Source of the DNA: Saccharum officinarum
Taxonomy: Eukaryota > Streptophyta > Magnoliopsida > Poales > Poaceae
Length of the DNA: 64,000 nucleotides
Assembly (NCBI GenBank): GCA_020631735.1
Contig: CM036159.1
Coordinates: 21,181,511 to 21,245,510, forward strand
Reading direction: 5' to 3'
Part shown: positions 10,348 to 21,800 of the stretch, in pieces
Numbering within the stretch: the first letter of the stretch is position 1
How the letters are laid out: each line of letters begins with the position of its first letter
Notes under the pieces: model-generated
The model's database searches: none
What the model saw: only the letters and a program-made list of their open reading frames with translations
What the model was told of the DNA's origin: nothing
Translations under genes and position numbers: made by a program

Positions 10348-12860
10348 ATGGCGCAATTCCACCTTCTGGATCCGGTGTACGACGAGACCCACCGAGGACG
10401 TCTCGTAGCGTCGGGGCAGGTAAGATTTGACAGTCTCATATCACATACTTCGAATTATAAGTGCATATATGTGTGCCTAGTAACATTTGTATTTTGTGTA
10501 AATGCAGAACCTTCCCCTCCTTCGTTCTAGAGTACATGGAGGGTTCTTGGAGATGCAGTACGACGACAGGTACACCCCGTACCTATCGAGAGCCGGCCTC
10601 GACGTCGTATCTTTTCAGGTTCGCCGTGGCCTACCTTTGTTCAACTCGGCGGGCTTGACTGCGTTGGTGGACAGGTATTTTTTTTATCAAATAGGTTGTA
10701 TTAATAATCAATTGTCGACGCGCCAATGTTTCTAATAAACATTTTTTTTGCTAAAATTATAGGTGGCGACCTGAGACTCACACCTTTCACCTGGCGTTTG
10801 GAGAGATGACAGTCACGCTACAGGACTGTCAGAAGATGCTCGGTCTGAGGATTCGTGGGAGGGCGGTGACTGGGCTGTGTAGGTCAGAGGGATGGAGAGC
10901 TAGGGTGGAGGCCTTCCTTGGGCGTGAGGTGGGTGACCAAGGAGACCGCACTTCTGGTGTCCATCTCTCCTGGCTTAGGGCGGAGTTCGGACAGTGTCCT
11001 CCTGACGCAGATGATCAGACGGTTCAGTACTACTGTAGGGCGTGGATCCTACACTTGTTTGGCTCTGTTCTCTTCCCCGATGGAACAGGCGACACTGCTT
11101 CGTGGATGTGGATCCCTTGCCTCACAGACTGGGACCAGGCCGGTCAGTACAGCTGGGGCTCAGCGGTGTTGGCATTCCTGTACCGTCAGCTCTGCGAGGC
11201 GTGCCGGCGTTCTTCAGCGTCAGCCTCACTTGGTGGGTGTGCGTACCTACTCCAGCTGTGGATGTGGTCGCGGCTGCCAGTTGCTCGTCCGGTGATGTTG
11301 GCTCCGCGTGACTGGTTCCCAGTGCATAACGCACGTCTACAGCCGACGTGGGCGTACCTATGGGACCAGGTGACAGTCCCTCACGCGAGGATGGAGCGGG
11401 CGTATAAAGAGTACACGGACGAGCTAGACAGGCTAATGGCCTCTAGTGTAAGTACAAATTATTATATATGTTGGTTCGAAACTAAATTATATATTACGGT
11501 ATCTAACTAATTGTTTCGACACGTTGCAGGTGACTTGGGACCCGTACGCGGACGAGGCCGCACTTCCTTTTGTGGTGAGCAACATATGTGACAGCGACAG
11601 CGATCTCTACAGGGTGAGGTGCCCTCTTATCTGCTTCTATGCTGTCGAGTACCACCTTCCACATCGAGTTGCACGTCAGTTTGGAGCAAGACAGCGTTCT
11701 CCACCATCTCCAATTTCGACAAGTGTTGACTTGCACAAGTATGTGTCCTCTTCTTCGTAATTCGACCTTTTCCAGAAGTTGCACTTATCCATACCACATT
11801 ATATATGTCGAGTAAGATGGATGAAATCTTTGTTGGTATGTTTGTATGTCTATGAAATGCATATATGATAGCTGGGTATGCTGCAACATATAAAGGAAAC
11901 TCTGCCGAAATTTTTACCTTTACCATACATGTATGCTTCAACACGATGTTCACTAACTTGTATACACGTTGTGCAGGCTCGATCGTAAGAAAAACAGGAA
12001 AATCTTTGATTGGGCCCATCACCACCGAGACTTCATCGACATGTGGAATTTGTTCGATGGGAACGTGGACACCAACAACGAGGCGCACACAAACATAGAC
12101 TACAGGCGGTACCAAGCTTGGTACCACCAAGCTACTCGTCCGAGGCTTAGGCTGCAGTGGACACAGGATGACTACGCTGACATCGAGTCATCAGAGGATG
12201 AGGACACGGCGTACGACACCTCTACTCGTACCGGTCGCCAGGTCGGAGCAGGACCCATCTTGGACAGAGTGGTATGTCATGTGCTCTACTTTTATATATC
12301 GATTAGCGTAACAATGAATTACAACCTAAAACTTTGTTGTAGGGTAACTCACTCAAGATGTCTGTCCAAGAAATCGAACGGTTTCGTCCGAGGGTGAGGG
12401 ACGACGAGACACGTAGTTTCCTCGATGTAAGTACCTATAAATATGCAAATATTACAGTACTAAAATGTTAAATTAATTGACTAAACATGATTTTGTGCAC
12501 CAGAGATTGGCACGTCGGCTACGCCGTACCGCGGCGCGTTGTGGTTGCAGGACAGGCACGACGGAGGATGTGTACATGCCTTCTGCACCCAGAGGTGGCG
12601 TAGGCTCGTCTAGCCACCCACCTACAGGGTCGCGAAACCACGGCACCGAGGAGGACGACGACGAGGACGACGATGACGACGACGAGGACGAGGACGAGGA
12701 CCAGGGCCACGAGGAGATTGGACCGTCTCAGCTAGACGATGCTCCCTGGACTCAGCCTACGCAGCCGGTCGGTACCAGGCGACGTCGACCACCTGACCCT
12801 TATACTCCAGGCACCCACGCTCTTGGACACAAGGGCAAGGGTAAGTCTAGGAGACAGTGA
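10348..12860 (+). CDS. Plant mobile domain (PMD, aminotransferase-like) protein of MULE-1, intact, 622 aa
   Basis: Seven exons join without a stop or frame break: 10348-10419, 10508-10674, 10763-11447, 11530-11738, 11977-12271, 12343-12426 and 12504-12860, all with GT donors and AG acceptors in compatible phases. The product starts MAQFHLLDPVYDETHRG. The PMD core (about residues 45-330) includes DRWRPETHTFHL, GEMTVTLQDCQKMLGL, a CRAWILHLFGSVLFPD segment and YSWGSAVLAFLYRQLCEA. The C-terminal part has a long Asp/Glu run (about residues 555-575) and a basic Lys/Arg end, suggesting nuclear action. PMD proteins include the host factors MAIN and MAIL1, linked to silencing and gene expression, and many transposon-borne copies. 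The role inside a MULE is unknown. The gene lies 84 bp after the transposase reading frame and could share its transcript. Confidence 0.87.
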
Positions 12861-13404
12861 GGGACTGTAGGCTAATTTGGGACTGTATGGACTATTATTA
12901 TGGACTTTTATATCCTATTCTTATGTACTGAATGAGCTTCAGATGGAGTTTATGACATATGCACTTTAAACGTGGGTGCTGATGATGATCATATATTTGT
13001 TTAAGGTGAATGTCATAAATAATGGTTGATGACATGTTTATGTGATATCTGTGTTTGGATTGAATCAAAAACAGGGAAAACTCTGCCAAAATTTTATGAA
13101 ACATGTCAAGTCGTGCGGTACACCGATAGCATATAGCCTTTTCAGTGATTTATCATGTCACTATCGTATGGTACATCCTCTTTTACAGATGAATTGATTG
13201 ATCAAGGAATCTAGCCTTTACAGATGAGTTTTCAAATAGGCTTTTCAGTAATTCAAATAGGCTTTTCAGGGATAGCGTGTAGGCTTTTCAGGAGCGTTAA
13301 AGTCACAATACAGCGGCTCTCCACTACACTTCTGGCTATATATACACCTTCCTCCATACAATGCTAGTCACTTGAAACGAGAAGTTTGTTATCTACGAGT
13401 AGCA
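12861..13404 (+). other. Spacer between PMD and GRF genes of MULE-1
   Basis: AT-rich. It probably holds the PMD 3' end and the promoter of the next gene: a TATATATAC motif occurs at about 13337-13345, roughly 60 bp before the likely start at 13405. A short AGGCTTTTCAG motif recurs around 13255-13295. Confidence 0.4.
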
Positions 13405-14102
13405 ATGTCTGGAGGGTCATCTAGAGGGAAGGGAGCGGGGGGGAGTAAGGGTACTCCCATTGTGTGGGAGGGGTCTCTGGGTCCGGAAGACTTTGATGAG
13501 CCAGTGTATCATTTTCCTGTCGAGACCAAGAGAGATTTCACCAAAGAGTGTCCACTCCGAGGATATGATAACCGGAAAGAAGAATGGCCAAAATGTAGGC
13601 ATGGTGAGGACTGCTTAGTGCAAATGTTCGTGGAGGGTTTGGATGGAGGTCGCCGATTCTTCAAATGTCCACGAGCAGAGGTAACTGGTTTTAATATTTG
13701 TTACTCAATTTTTTTCTCCATTATTTTGCATCTCATAGGCGTTACCAACTGCATGTTCAATGAAATCTTTGAAATGCAGTGTTCAGAGTCCAAAGAAAAC
13801 TGTGGTTTCACTAGATGGGTCGATCCTAGACCAATCTATCCCACGCACAGTACATCTACTACTTGCAAGACCGTATCTTCGAACTAGAAAGGGAAGTTAG
13901 CAACGGTTACAAGGACGAGGAACCAGACGATGCCAGTAGTGGTGCTGTTTCACAGGACGGACCATGCCATGATCCATATTGCAGCTGCCCTAACCACAAG
14001 AACAACGGGCCTCCACCACCACCCCCGCCACCTCCACCATCGAACATGGGAGGGTACTATGGAGAAGGGGCTACACAGTTCGCTATGTGGCCGCACTACT
14101 AG
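13405..14102 (+). pseudogene. GRF-type zinc-finger protein of MULE-1, one frameshift
   Basis: The start at 13405 (MSGGSSRGKGAGG) is preferred over the in-frame ATG at 13372 because it opens a Gly/Ser-rich leader typical of such small proteins. Exon 1 ends at 13680 (GTAACT donor); exon 2 starts at 13780. The conserved pattern is CRHGEDCLVQM, then GRRFFKCPRA across the splice, then CGFTRWVDP: a GRF zinc finger (Cys-x-Cys/His, GRxFxxC, CxFxxW). After HS near 13848 the frame shifts by one base and resumes as YIYYLQDRIFELEREV, a short coiled coil. The tail is Pro-rich (PPPPPPPPP) and ends GGYYGEGATQFAMWPHY at 14102. Either one base was lost or the assembly has an error. GRF fingers bind single-stranded nucleic acid in APE2, TOP3A and NEIL3; function here is unknown. 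Confidence 0.72.
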
Positions 14103-14469
14103 ATAGAACGAAACTAGCATATGCATATGCCATGTAATGTACTTGTTGTTCGCTATAATTACCTAAGGCATGTTAGGTTTAGTCCAGGACATATGTGCCC
14201 TTGTTTGGTACAAGTTCTGACATGCCATGTCCTATGTTATGCGTGGTGAATTATGAAATCCAGTACTTCCTTATGTTATATGTGCAACTCCATAACTAGT
14301 TTCAGTAACTCAGGAACATTAAACATTACATATCACAACACCAAGCACGGTCCAAAAACTTAAAGTGCACATGACGTACATGACGACGAATTAAATAACA
14401 AAGAACATGTCCTAGGCACATGATTTACCTAAAGTACATCGACCATGTTCTGGGCATACAAGTAGCATA
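14103..14469. other. Convergent 3' spacer between the two GRF genes of MULE-1
   Basis: 367 bp of mixed sequence lie between the stop of the plus-strand GRF gene and the stop of the minus-strand one. It presumably holds both 3' untranslated regions. Nothing else was recognised. Confidence 0.4.
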
Positions 14470-15174
14470 CTACTGAGTACAACGAGGCCACTTTCCCTTG
14501 TTCTGAGCATCGGGATTCTCCTCCATCGCTGCCTTCGCTCGGCGCACGCGCTCAAGCTTCCTCTCCCTCTCCTCCCTACAAGCAGCAACACGCCTCATTT
14601 CCTCCTCTTCCTTGTGCTCCTTCGCTGCTGCCTCCTCTCTACGTCTCTTCTCTAAGATCTCCAGGCGCTCCGCATCCCACTCCTTCAAGCCTTGTAGAAG
14701 CCGCATGTCAGCCTCCTTGATCTCAGTGTCAATCCACTGTTCAAAATCACATAGCGGTGGAGGGGTCTGCAGCAAATTCAATTGTTTGAAATCCAATTAT
14801 TAAGCAGAACTTCATATGACACAAATTAATTAATAAACAAAAGCAGTTTCTCACAATAAATGTACTGCGGCGCTGACGCTCTGTTGGTTCCCATGCAAAA
14901 TTAGAACACATCCAATATCTCTGCTTATATGTTGCCTCATCTTCGGAAATTTCAACCTTGCAAGGATCACCACAAAAACACATTGGTATTGGGACACCGC
15001 TAGGGAGCGGCTTTAGGACGTATGGACTTTCGGTCATCCGTCCATAGCTATAATTCAATAAATACGGTCAATATAACAAAACAATTAACAATAAATCTTA
15101 AAAATAAAGGTTTATTATACGATGAAACGAATGTACACATACCTTTGTTTTCTAGCTTTCCCACGCCTAGGCAT
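14470..15174 (-). CDS. GRF-like zinc-finger/coiled-coil protein of MULE-1, antisense, intact, 173 aa
   Basis: Three exons on the minus strand: 15174-15143 (MPRRGKARKQ), 15047-14855 and 14766-14470, with GT-AG borders and matching phases. Residues about 12-75 carry MTESPYVLKPLPSGVPIP, CFCGDPCKV and RYWMCSNFAW, a GRF-like zinc-binding pattern. The rest (about 76-173) is a charged helix, TPPPLCDFEQWIDTEIKEADM followed by a long Glu/Lys/Arg coiled coil, ending CTQ. A basic N-terminus fits nuclear localisation. It faces the other GRF gene tail to tail and runs away from the right inverted repeat, whose inner border (15443) lies about 270 bp upstream and may supply its promoter. No stop or frame break was found, in contrast to the transposase. 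Function is unknown. Confidence 0.75.
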
Positions 15175-15442
15175 CCTACGGTTCAACAATACATATGTAT
15201 TTCAAAATTTTGAAGTTCATAGGTAAAAAATATGCCTTCATTTTACCAAATCGATTCGAATAAATTAAGGAAGGGTGACAGGATACCTACCTCTCGAAGA
15301 TCCACGGATAAAATCCAACTTCTCACGGTCCAATTGCTCGATTATAGAGCAACGGAAAAGTGTCTAAATGAAAAACCCGAAGAGAATGAGTAAGAAAACG
15401 GGAATGACCGGGGATAGGAAGGGGGCAGGCTATATTATGGGT

Positions 15443-15719
15443 GCTTGGCGCCATGCAGCATGGCTCCAAAGCTTGGCGCCATGGATCTTGGCGCCAAGGC
15501 TTGGCGCCATGCTCCATGGCACCAAGCTACGCCACGTAGATTCCCGTGGAGCCACGTCGGATGCCTCTTGGCGCCAGGATACATGGCGCCATGACGTTGT
15601 AGCTTGGCGCCATGGACCATGGCGCCAAGCTGAGGGTCCATTTTTTGAAATCTTTCCGTCAGGGGCCTATTTGAGAGAATCTTTCAAAAAAAAGGGCCAA
15701 AAAAAACAAAAAAAGACGG
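15443..15719 (-). repeat. MULE-1 right terminal inverted repeat with GGCGCC palindromes
   Basis: 277 bp, inverted relative to 6371-6623 and ending AAAAGACGG. It has eight intact GGCGCC cores and two degenerate ones (GGCTCC at about 15472, GGCACC at about 15519). The perfect hairpin of the left end recurs at 15601-15631. The outer 150 bp is nearly identical to the left end; the inner part has rearranged palindrome units. Confidence 0.92.
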
Positions 15720-15728
15720 CCGTGACTG
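15720..15728 (+). repeat. Target site duplication of MULE-1, right copy
   Basis: CCGTGACTG, identical to 6362-6370. Removing the element and one copy restores a continuous flank running from GTGGAGGACC into CCGTGACTG and ACTGCAACGCC. Confidence 0.93.
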
Positions 15729-15774
15729 ACTGCAACGCCACTGCTACTGTGCTGTTGTGCTGGGGAGGCCTTTT

Positions 15775-15780
15775 TATAAA
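15775..15780 (+). promoter_or_regulatory. TATA box of the NPF transporter gene
   Basis: TTTTTATAAACC at 15771-15782 lies 117 bp before the ATG, a normal distance for a plant core promoter. It is only 56 bp from the MULE-1 right end, so upstream promoter elements of this gene are now the MULE inverted repeat. Confidence 0.6.
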
Positions 15781-15896
15781 CCGGTAGGCATGATGCTCTT
15801 CTCATTACTGACAGGCGCGCGCCAGAGAGTCACAGAGACAGACCACAAGGGGAAGAGCGAAGAAGGGGAGGTGAGGAGCTGACGGCCGCGGGAAGA

Positions 15897-18800
15897 ATGC
15901 GCGCGGGCGGCGGGCGGGACGACGAGGAGGTGTCCCGGAAGCTCAAGAGCATGGACGTCGACAAGCTGGAGAACGGCGGCGGCGAGGAGAGCCCGCGCCC
16001 GCCGAGGCCCGCCGTCAAGTACCACGGCTGGAAGGCCATGCCCTTCATCATCGGTGCGTGCGCTGCTGCCAATTGCTCTCTCTCCCTCGCTCGTGTCGTG
16101 TGCTCGTGTGTGCCTGGCAACGGTGGCGGTGGCGGGTGAGACTGAATTGCGGTTGCCGCGCATCCATCCATCCATCCATACGCAGGGAACGAGACGTTCG
16201 AGAAGCTGGGGACGCTGGGCACGTCGGCGAACCTGCTGGTGTACCTGACGCAGGTGTTCCACATGCGGAGCGTGGACGCGGCCACGCTGCTCAACGGGCT
16301 CAACGGCACCACCAGCCTCGCCCCCATCATCGGCGCCTTCCTCTCCGACGCCTACCTCGGCCGCTACCTTGCGCTCGCCATCGCCTCCGTCGCCTCCCTC
16401 ATCGTAAGCACCGCAATCGATCTCCACCCCTCCTGTTGTTATTACCTTGATTCATTTGCGACGTCCTCGTCGTTGCCGCCGGGCGAGCCAGGCCGGCGGC
16501 GGGTCGGATTCGGGGGTGGGAGGGTGGATGGAATTCGGTTCGGTGGGCTGGGTGGTTGACGGGTTCCTTCGTTACGTTGCCCGCGGGGTCATCAGATTCA
16601 GCTTTTGCGATGACGGTGGGGGTTGGTGGCCTCTGTGCTCTGTCCCAGGTCCCGGCTTGCGCGAGTTGGACACTCTCGAGCGGCCGAGCTGTTTTTCCGT
16701 CTCCATCCGCTGGACTGGAGAAGATGATGGGCGGCACATGGGACGAGCGCCCACGTGCGCGCTCGCTCACTGGTTCGTGATCGCTTCTTGAGAATTTCTC
16801 TCTCCCCCCTCCTCAACCTCTCTCCAACACGAATGCGCCATGTAGTCGTACGAGATCTGGAAGCTGAGCTTGCGTGGAGATGGAGTGCGGTAGTTACAGC
16901 ATTAATCATAGTTGTCAGCACCATCGGTCTCGCTCAGCTGAGTTTCCAGGCCATTTATTTTTATTGATTACAAGACTTGATACCACCAAGTAGACCAGCT
17001 GCACCGTTCCAAACACATACGCAAGCGGGTTTGTCTGCGAGGCTATATTAATTCTGTTTCTAAGTGGGTTTTCTTAGTTCTGGATCGAATTACGAATGTA
17101 GGTTCGACTGTAATTCTGGGCACATATTGAACTGCTATTTTCTTTTGGAAAATAACATTTTGAAGTGCTATTTGAGCGGCTTTTAGGCGCATCTTAATTA
17201 TATCAGCGTGCCGCGTGCTTTTGTTTAGATCTGGAGGAGTTCAGTCGTCTTCAGATTTTAAATTGTCTTTGACGTCTAGAGAGTATGTACGGAACATCTA
17301 CCAACCCTGCGTCTTATCGGGTCAAATTAGTGGTTGGATTGGTGTTGCTCGACACACGCCGTCCGGTTTTCTCAACCGATTAGTTTTCACGGATTCAGCT
17401 TAGTATCCTGCACCTAGTTATAATATGTTGAAAAGACCCTGTCTTATCTTCCATATATGGTTGTGTTAGGGTTCCATATGCACTTATTTTTCTGGCAAAA
17501 GATACAGCCTGCGGGCAGAAGCTTCCGCTCCATACTGCATCTTTGAAAAACAATCTATTTTTTAAAGTGTGAAAATAAAAGGTAATAAGCACCCTTATTG
17601 ACTTGTCTCACACCAAACACGGTGGCGGAGCTAAGTATCTCAGCATTACATACGAACTAACAAAACCCACCAACGTTTGTTGGCCCAGGTAGCTAGCCTC
17701 GCGTGCGTGTCCCTGCATTATCATGCACGCGCTTTGCCCTTTTAATTCCACAAAGTAGCATGGCAAAGTGCCCTTAATTATACTCCAGTTAGCGGCAGCA
17801 CTCATGATTAGCGCCGCGCTAAGCCGTATTGTAGTGCCCTAATCCATGCATCTGCTTTTTATCCTGTCGATCATCAGCTGACAGTACGGTTTATTCAGTG
17901 TCAGTAGGCACAAGCTACTGATCAGTGAGGCATGCGCATGCATCTGCCACGCATTAGCAACGATGATTGAGCTCGATTAGCACTGGGCAATATAATGCCA
18001 CGTTATGAAAAAAAAGCTCGATTAGTACGACCATTAGCAGTAAGATAATGGTCCGTGTGCATGCCCACTTGTCCAGACCCAATCAGTAGCCTGCTGGGAT
18101 CCTAATCCACCCATGCCGCACACTTGGGCCCGTTCTAAACATGCAAGGTCGAAAAGGCGCATGCTCAGACAGTCAGACCTCAGATGCCCATCGCATAAAA
18201 AACAAGCTAGCTGTGTTTCGAAATTAAGTTCGGGTGGTGGTGGATCAGGATCACTTGCCTCGGCGTGCCGCGAAGTGGACTTGCATTGTCTTGTCCCCGT
18301 ACACACATCTTTCACCTGCTAGCCAGATTTGACACGCTTCAACCCAACGCAAATGGTTTCTCTCGTCGATCGATCGGCATCACTCACGTACCGATCGAAC
18401 ATACAGCTCCATCCTCTTGTCACGGCCGGCACGCGCGATTCCATCCCATCCATCGCCAGCAGGCACGGCAGCAGCCCCTTATCCGGACAGGCAGGCGGAT
18501 ACGTCTCGGCGCGACCGCCAACTAACCTCTCACAGTCACTAGTACGGAGGACTACTCACTTGTAGTTGGCGTCTGGACACGAGTCATGAGGTGGAGCCGT
18601 CGGAGATTGTTGACTGGTGAAGCCAAAGCTAGCTTAGCTAGAGCCGCTTCTGCTGCTTCTGCCTGCGAAGTGGTGGGGCTGCCGTGATGTGCGCGCGGAC
18701 AGTGCGGGGGTACGTCGGCCAGGACACGCAAATATCTCGCTCGATCGCCTGCCTGCCTGCCTGCGTGCGGCCGAAAACGATGGATCTCGTCCCCTGTACG

Positions 18801-21800
18801 TGTACTCCTACATGGGCAGAGATCAATCATGCCGGTTCCGGACCGGAGGCGGTGCAATGCCCGCATCCACGTACTGTACGTACTACGCGTCTGCTTTCGT
18901 TGCTGCGCCGGTGTCGCCTCCCTGACCACCCACCGCACTTGTATGCTGCCATGAAAGGCTACATTGGGGGATCGAATCGCGCCGGTGCTAGTGTCGGTTA
19001 CGGACACGTTGGTGTCATGGGCTCATCCACATTCATGGTGGGTGCGCGAGGGAATTTCGCCACTAGCTTAGCTGTGGGAAGGGCACGGGTGCGTGTGGGT
19101 GCGCTGGTGCTCCTGGCCATGTCGTGGCCCAGGTGCATGCCCAGACGGGAGCAGCGTTGCCTCGCCGGCCGCCGGTGCGGTGGGGGCGGAGATCGGTGCC
19201 CTGCTCCACACGGCCGCGCGCGTGGGGGCGTCCTCAGCTCGCGCCGCCGGTTTTGTTCGCTTGCGACGCCGCCTGTGGGTTGAAGAGTAGCGGTGGTCGG
19301 GGTCGGGGGACGCGGTACGCACCGGCACGACTACACGCGTGGTGCCGGGCGAGCGGAGCTGTGGCGTCGGAGCCGTGCGTGGCAGTGGGGTGGGTGGGTG
19401 GGTGGGCGCTGGGCGGGGCAGGATGTGTCGGTGGGGGCTCGGGCGGCGGCTCCGTGCGTTACGTGCCCGTGGGAACGCGTGACGGGGAATGCTTGTGTGG
19501 GTCTGGGTTCTGGAAGTCTGGACCGGGCGGCGGCTAGGAGCAGCGCCACGCAGCCAGAACACGTGATGCGGGGCACAAAATGACATGTCAATAGGCGTAC
19601 TTTTTCAGCCAACCAACGGCGTTTTTCTCTTCAACAAATCAGCAAACAATACTTTTAGCCAAGTAAGACTGTCCAGATCCCATCTCGTATAAAACACTGT
19701 AGAGTCGAGGCCCAGACAGTAGAGGGATTCTCTTCGGCTTCAACCTTGTTTAGATACCCAAATTCACCCCTAAATTCCACTATAAAAGAGAAGATTTCCC
19801 ATCACATTAAAATGTCGGCACATATATGAAGTACTAAATGTAGATGAAATAAAAAACTAATTACACAGTTTTGTTGTACTTTGCGAGACGGATATTTTAA
19901 GCCTAATTAATCCATGTTTGGACAATTATTATCAAATAAAAACAAATTGCTACAGTGCTAACACAGTAAATCGGGATACACGGTGATCTAAACATGGCCT
20001 TGGAGGGAAATATACGGATTTCCAAATTCCAACTCCACTGAGGTCCCCTATGCTATGGCTAGGCTATGCTACGAGAATGAAGCTGCCGCGCGCGTTATCA
20101 TGTGGGTTGTGGCAGCCATGTGCACCCAAATGATTCGGCCACCTTATCCGGAGTCCGGACATACAGTACTGTCCAGTCGAAGTGACCGCCGACTAGCTGT
20201 AGCTGTACGATGACAGCCACAGCCACAAGCGGAGACGCCAGGAAATGGAGCCACCGGGATTGACTGACTTGCCCGTTCCGTTCGCCTCCTCTGCTGGTTT
20301 GCTTCGCTGGCGACACTTTGTCTTGTCGCCGGCGGCGGTTGGGTCATTGCGGTTGCAGTGGCCAGTGGCCACGCCGGAGCACGAGGTTTTTGTCGTTTCA
20401 GCATGTGCTAGTGCTACGAGGGTTGGGCCGTTGGGGATTGGAAGCGTGTACGGCAGAAAGGATGAGAGATCCATAATGTACATGCGTGGGCCTGGGCTTT
20501 ACATGTACTACTAGGGAGCATAAATGGGCCATGAGCGAATGAGCCCATGACCAAAGACTCGTGATTCAGTCTTACTTACGTAAACACACCTGCTTCGATG
20601 CGTAGTACCGAAATGATTCATCGTGTTCAAACTTGCGCTCCCTCCAACTCCAACGCACATAAATACATAATAATAAACTATACTCCTACAATGTTGGCAT
20701 GCTGCTCACTCTTTGGTTCCATGCATCCACCACCAGGGCATGTTCCTGCTGACGCTGACGGCCGGCGCGGACAGCCTGCACCCGCCGGAGTGCGGCGTGG
20801 GCGAGACCTGCGAGAAGGCGACGTCGTACCAGTTCGCGGTGCTCTTCATCGCCTTCGCGTTCCTGGTGCTGGGCTCGGCGGGGATTCGCCCCTGCAGCAT
20901 GCCCTTCGGCGCCGACCAGTTCGACCCAAACACGGAGTCCGGCAAGCGCGGCATCAACAGCTTCTTCAACTGGTACTACTTCACCTTCACGGCGGCCATG
21001 ATGATCTCCGCCACCGTCATCATCTACGTGCAGAGCAACGTGAGCTGGCCCATCGGGCTGGGCATCCCCACGGCGCTCATGTTCCTGGCCTGCGTGCTCT
21101 TCTTCATGGGCACGCGCCTCTACGTGCGGGTGACGCCCGAGGGGAGCCCCTTCACCAGCGTCGTGCAGGTGCTGGCGGCCGCGCTCAAGAAGCGGTCGCT
21201 GAAGCAGCCCAAGGACCCGAAGCAGGACCTCTTCGACCCGCCGCATACCAGCGCCATCGTCACCAAGCTGGCGCACACGGACCAGTTCCGCTGCCTCGAC
21301 AAGGCGGCCATCGTGGCGTCCCCGGACGAGGTGCGCCCCGGCGGCGCCGCGCCCGCGGACCCCTGGAGGCTCTGCAGCGTGCAGCAGGTGGAGGAGGTCA
21401 AGTGCCTCATCCGCATCGTGCCCGTCTGGTCCACGGGGATCATCTACTACGTCGCCGTGGTGCAGCAGTCCACGTACGTGGTGCTCTCGGCGCTGCAGTC
21501 CGACCGCCACCTCGGCCGCGGCGGCTTCCAGATCCCCGCCGCGTCATTCACCGTCTTCGCCATGCTCGCGCAGACGCTGTGGATCCCCTTCTACGACCGC
21601 CTTCTGCTGCCCAAGCTCCGCAAGATAACGGGCAAGGAGGAGGGGTTCACGCTGCTCCAGCGCCAGGGCATTGGCATCGCGCTCTCCACCGTGGCCATGG
21701 TCATCTCGGCCATCGTCGAGGACCGGCGCCGTGCCATCGCGCTGAGCCAACCGACGCTCGGCACCACCATCACCGGCGGGGCGATCTCGGCCATGTCCAG

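Larger units (their letters stand above)
6371..15719 (+). mobile_element. MULE-1: complete 9,349-bp Mutator-like DNA transposon with four genes
   Basis: Long inverted repeats at both ends, starting CCGTCTTTT and ending AAAAGACGG, are bounded by a perfect 9-bp target duplication. The element holds, left to right: a palindrome-rich inverted repeat, a CpG-rich leader, an AT-rich TTAG-repeat intron, a MuDR-type transposase gene (frameshifted), a plant-mobile-domain gene (intact), a GRF zinc-finger gene (one frameshift), and on the minus strand a second GRF-like gene (intact). The right end stops 177 bp before the start codon of a transporter gene. Identical target duplications and nearly identical outer inverted repeats suggest fairly recent insertion. 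The transposase damage suggests this copy is now non-autonomous. Superfamily assignment is firm; the family name is unknown to me. Confidence 0.93.

Noticed and set aside
18684..19283. 199-codon frame in NPF intron 2 as a nested gene
   Set aside because: No domain, GC-driven openness on both strands, no splice or start context.
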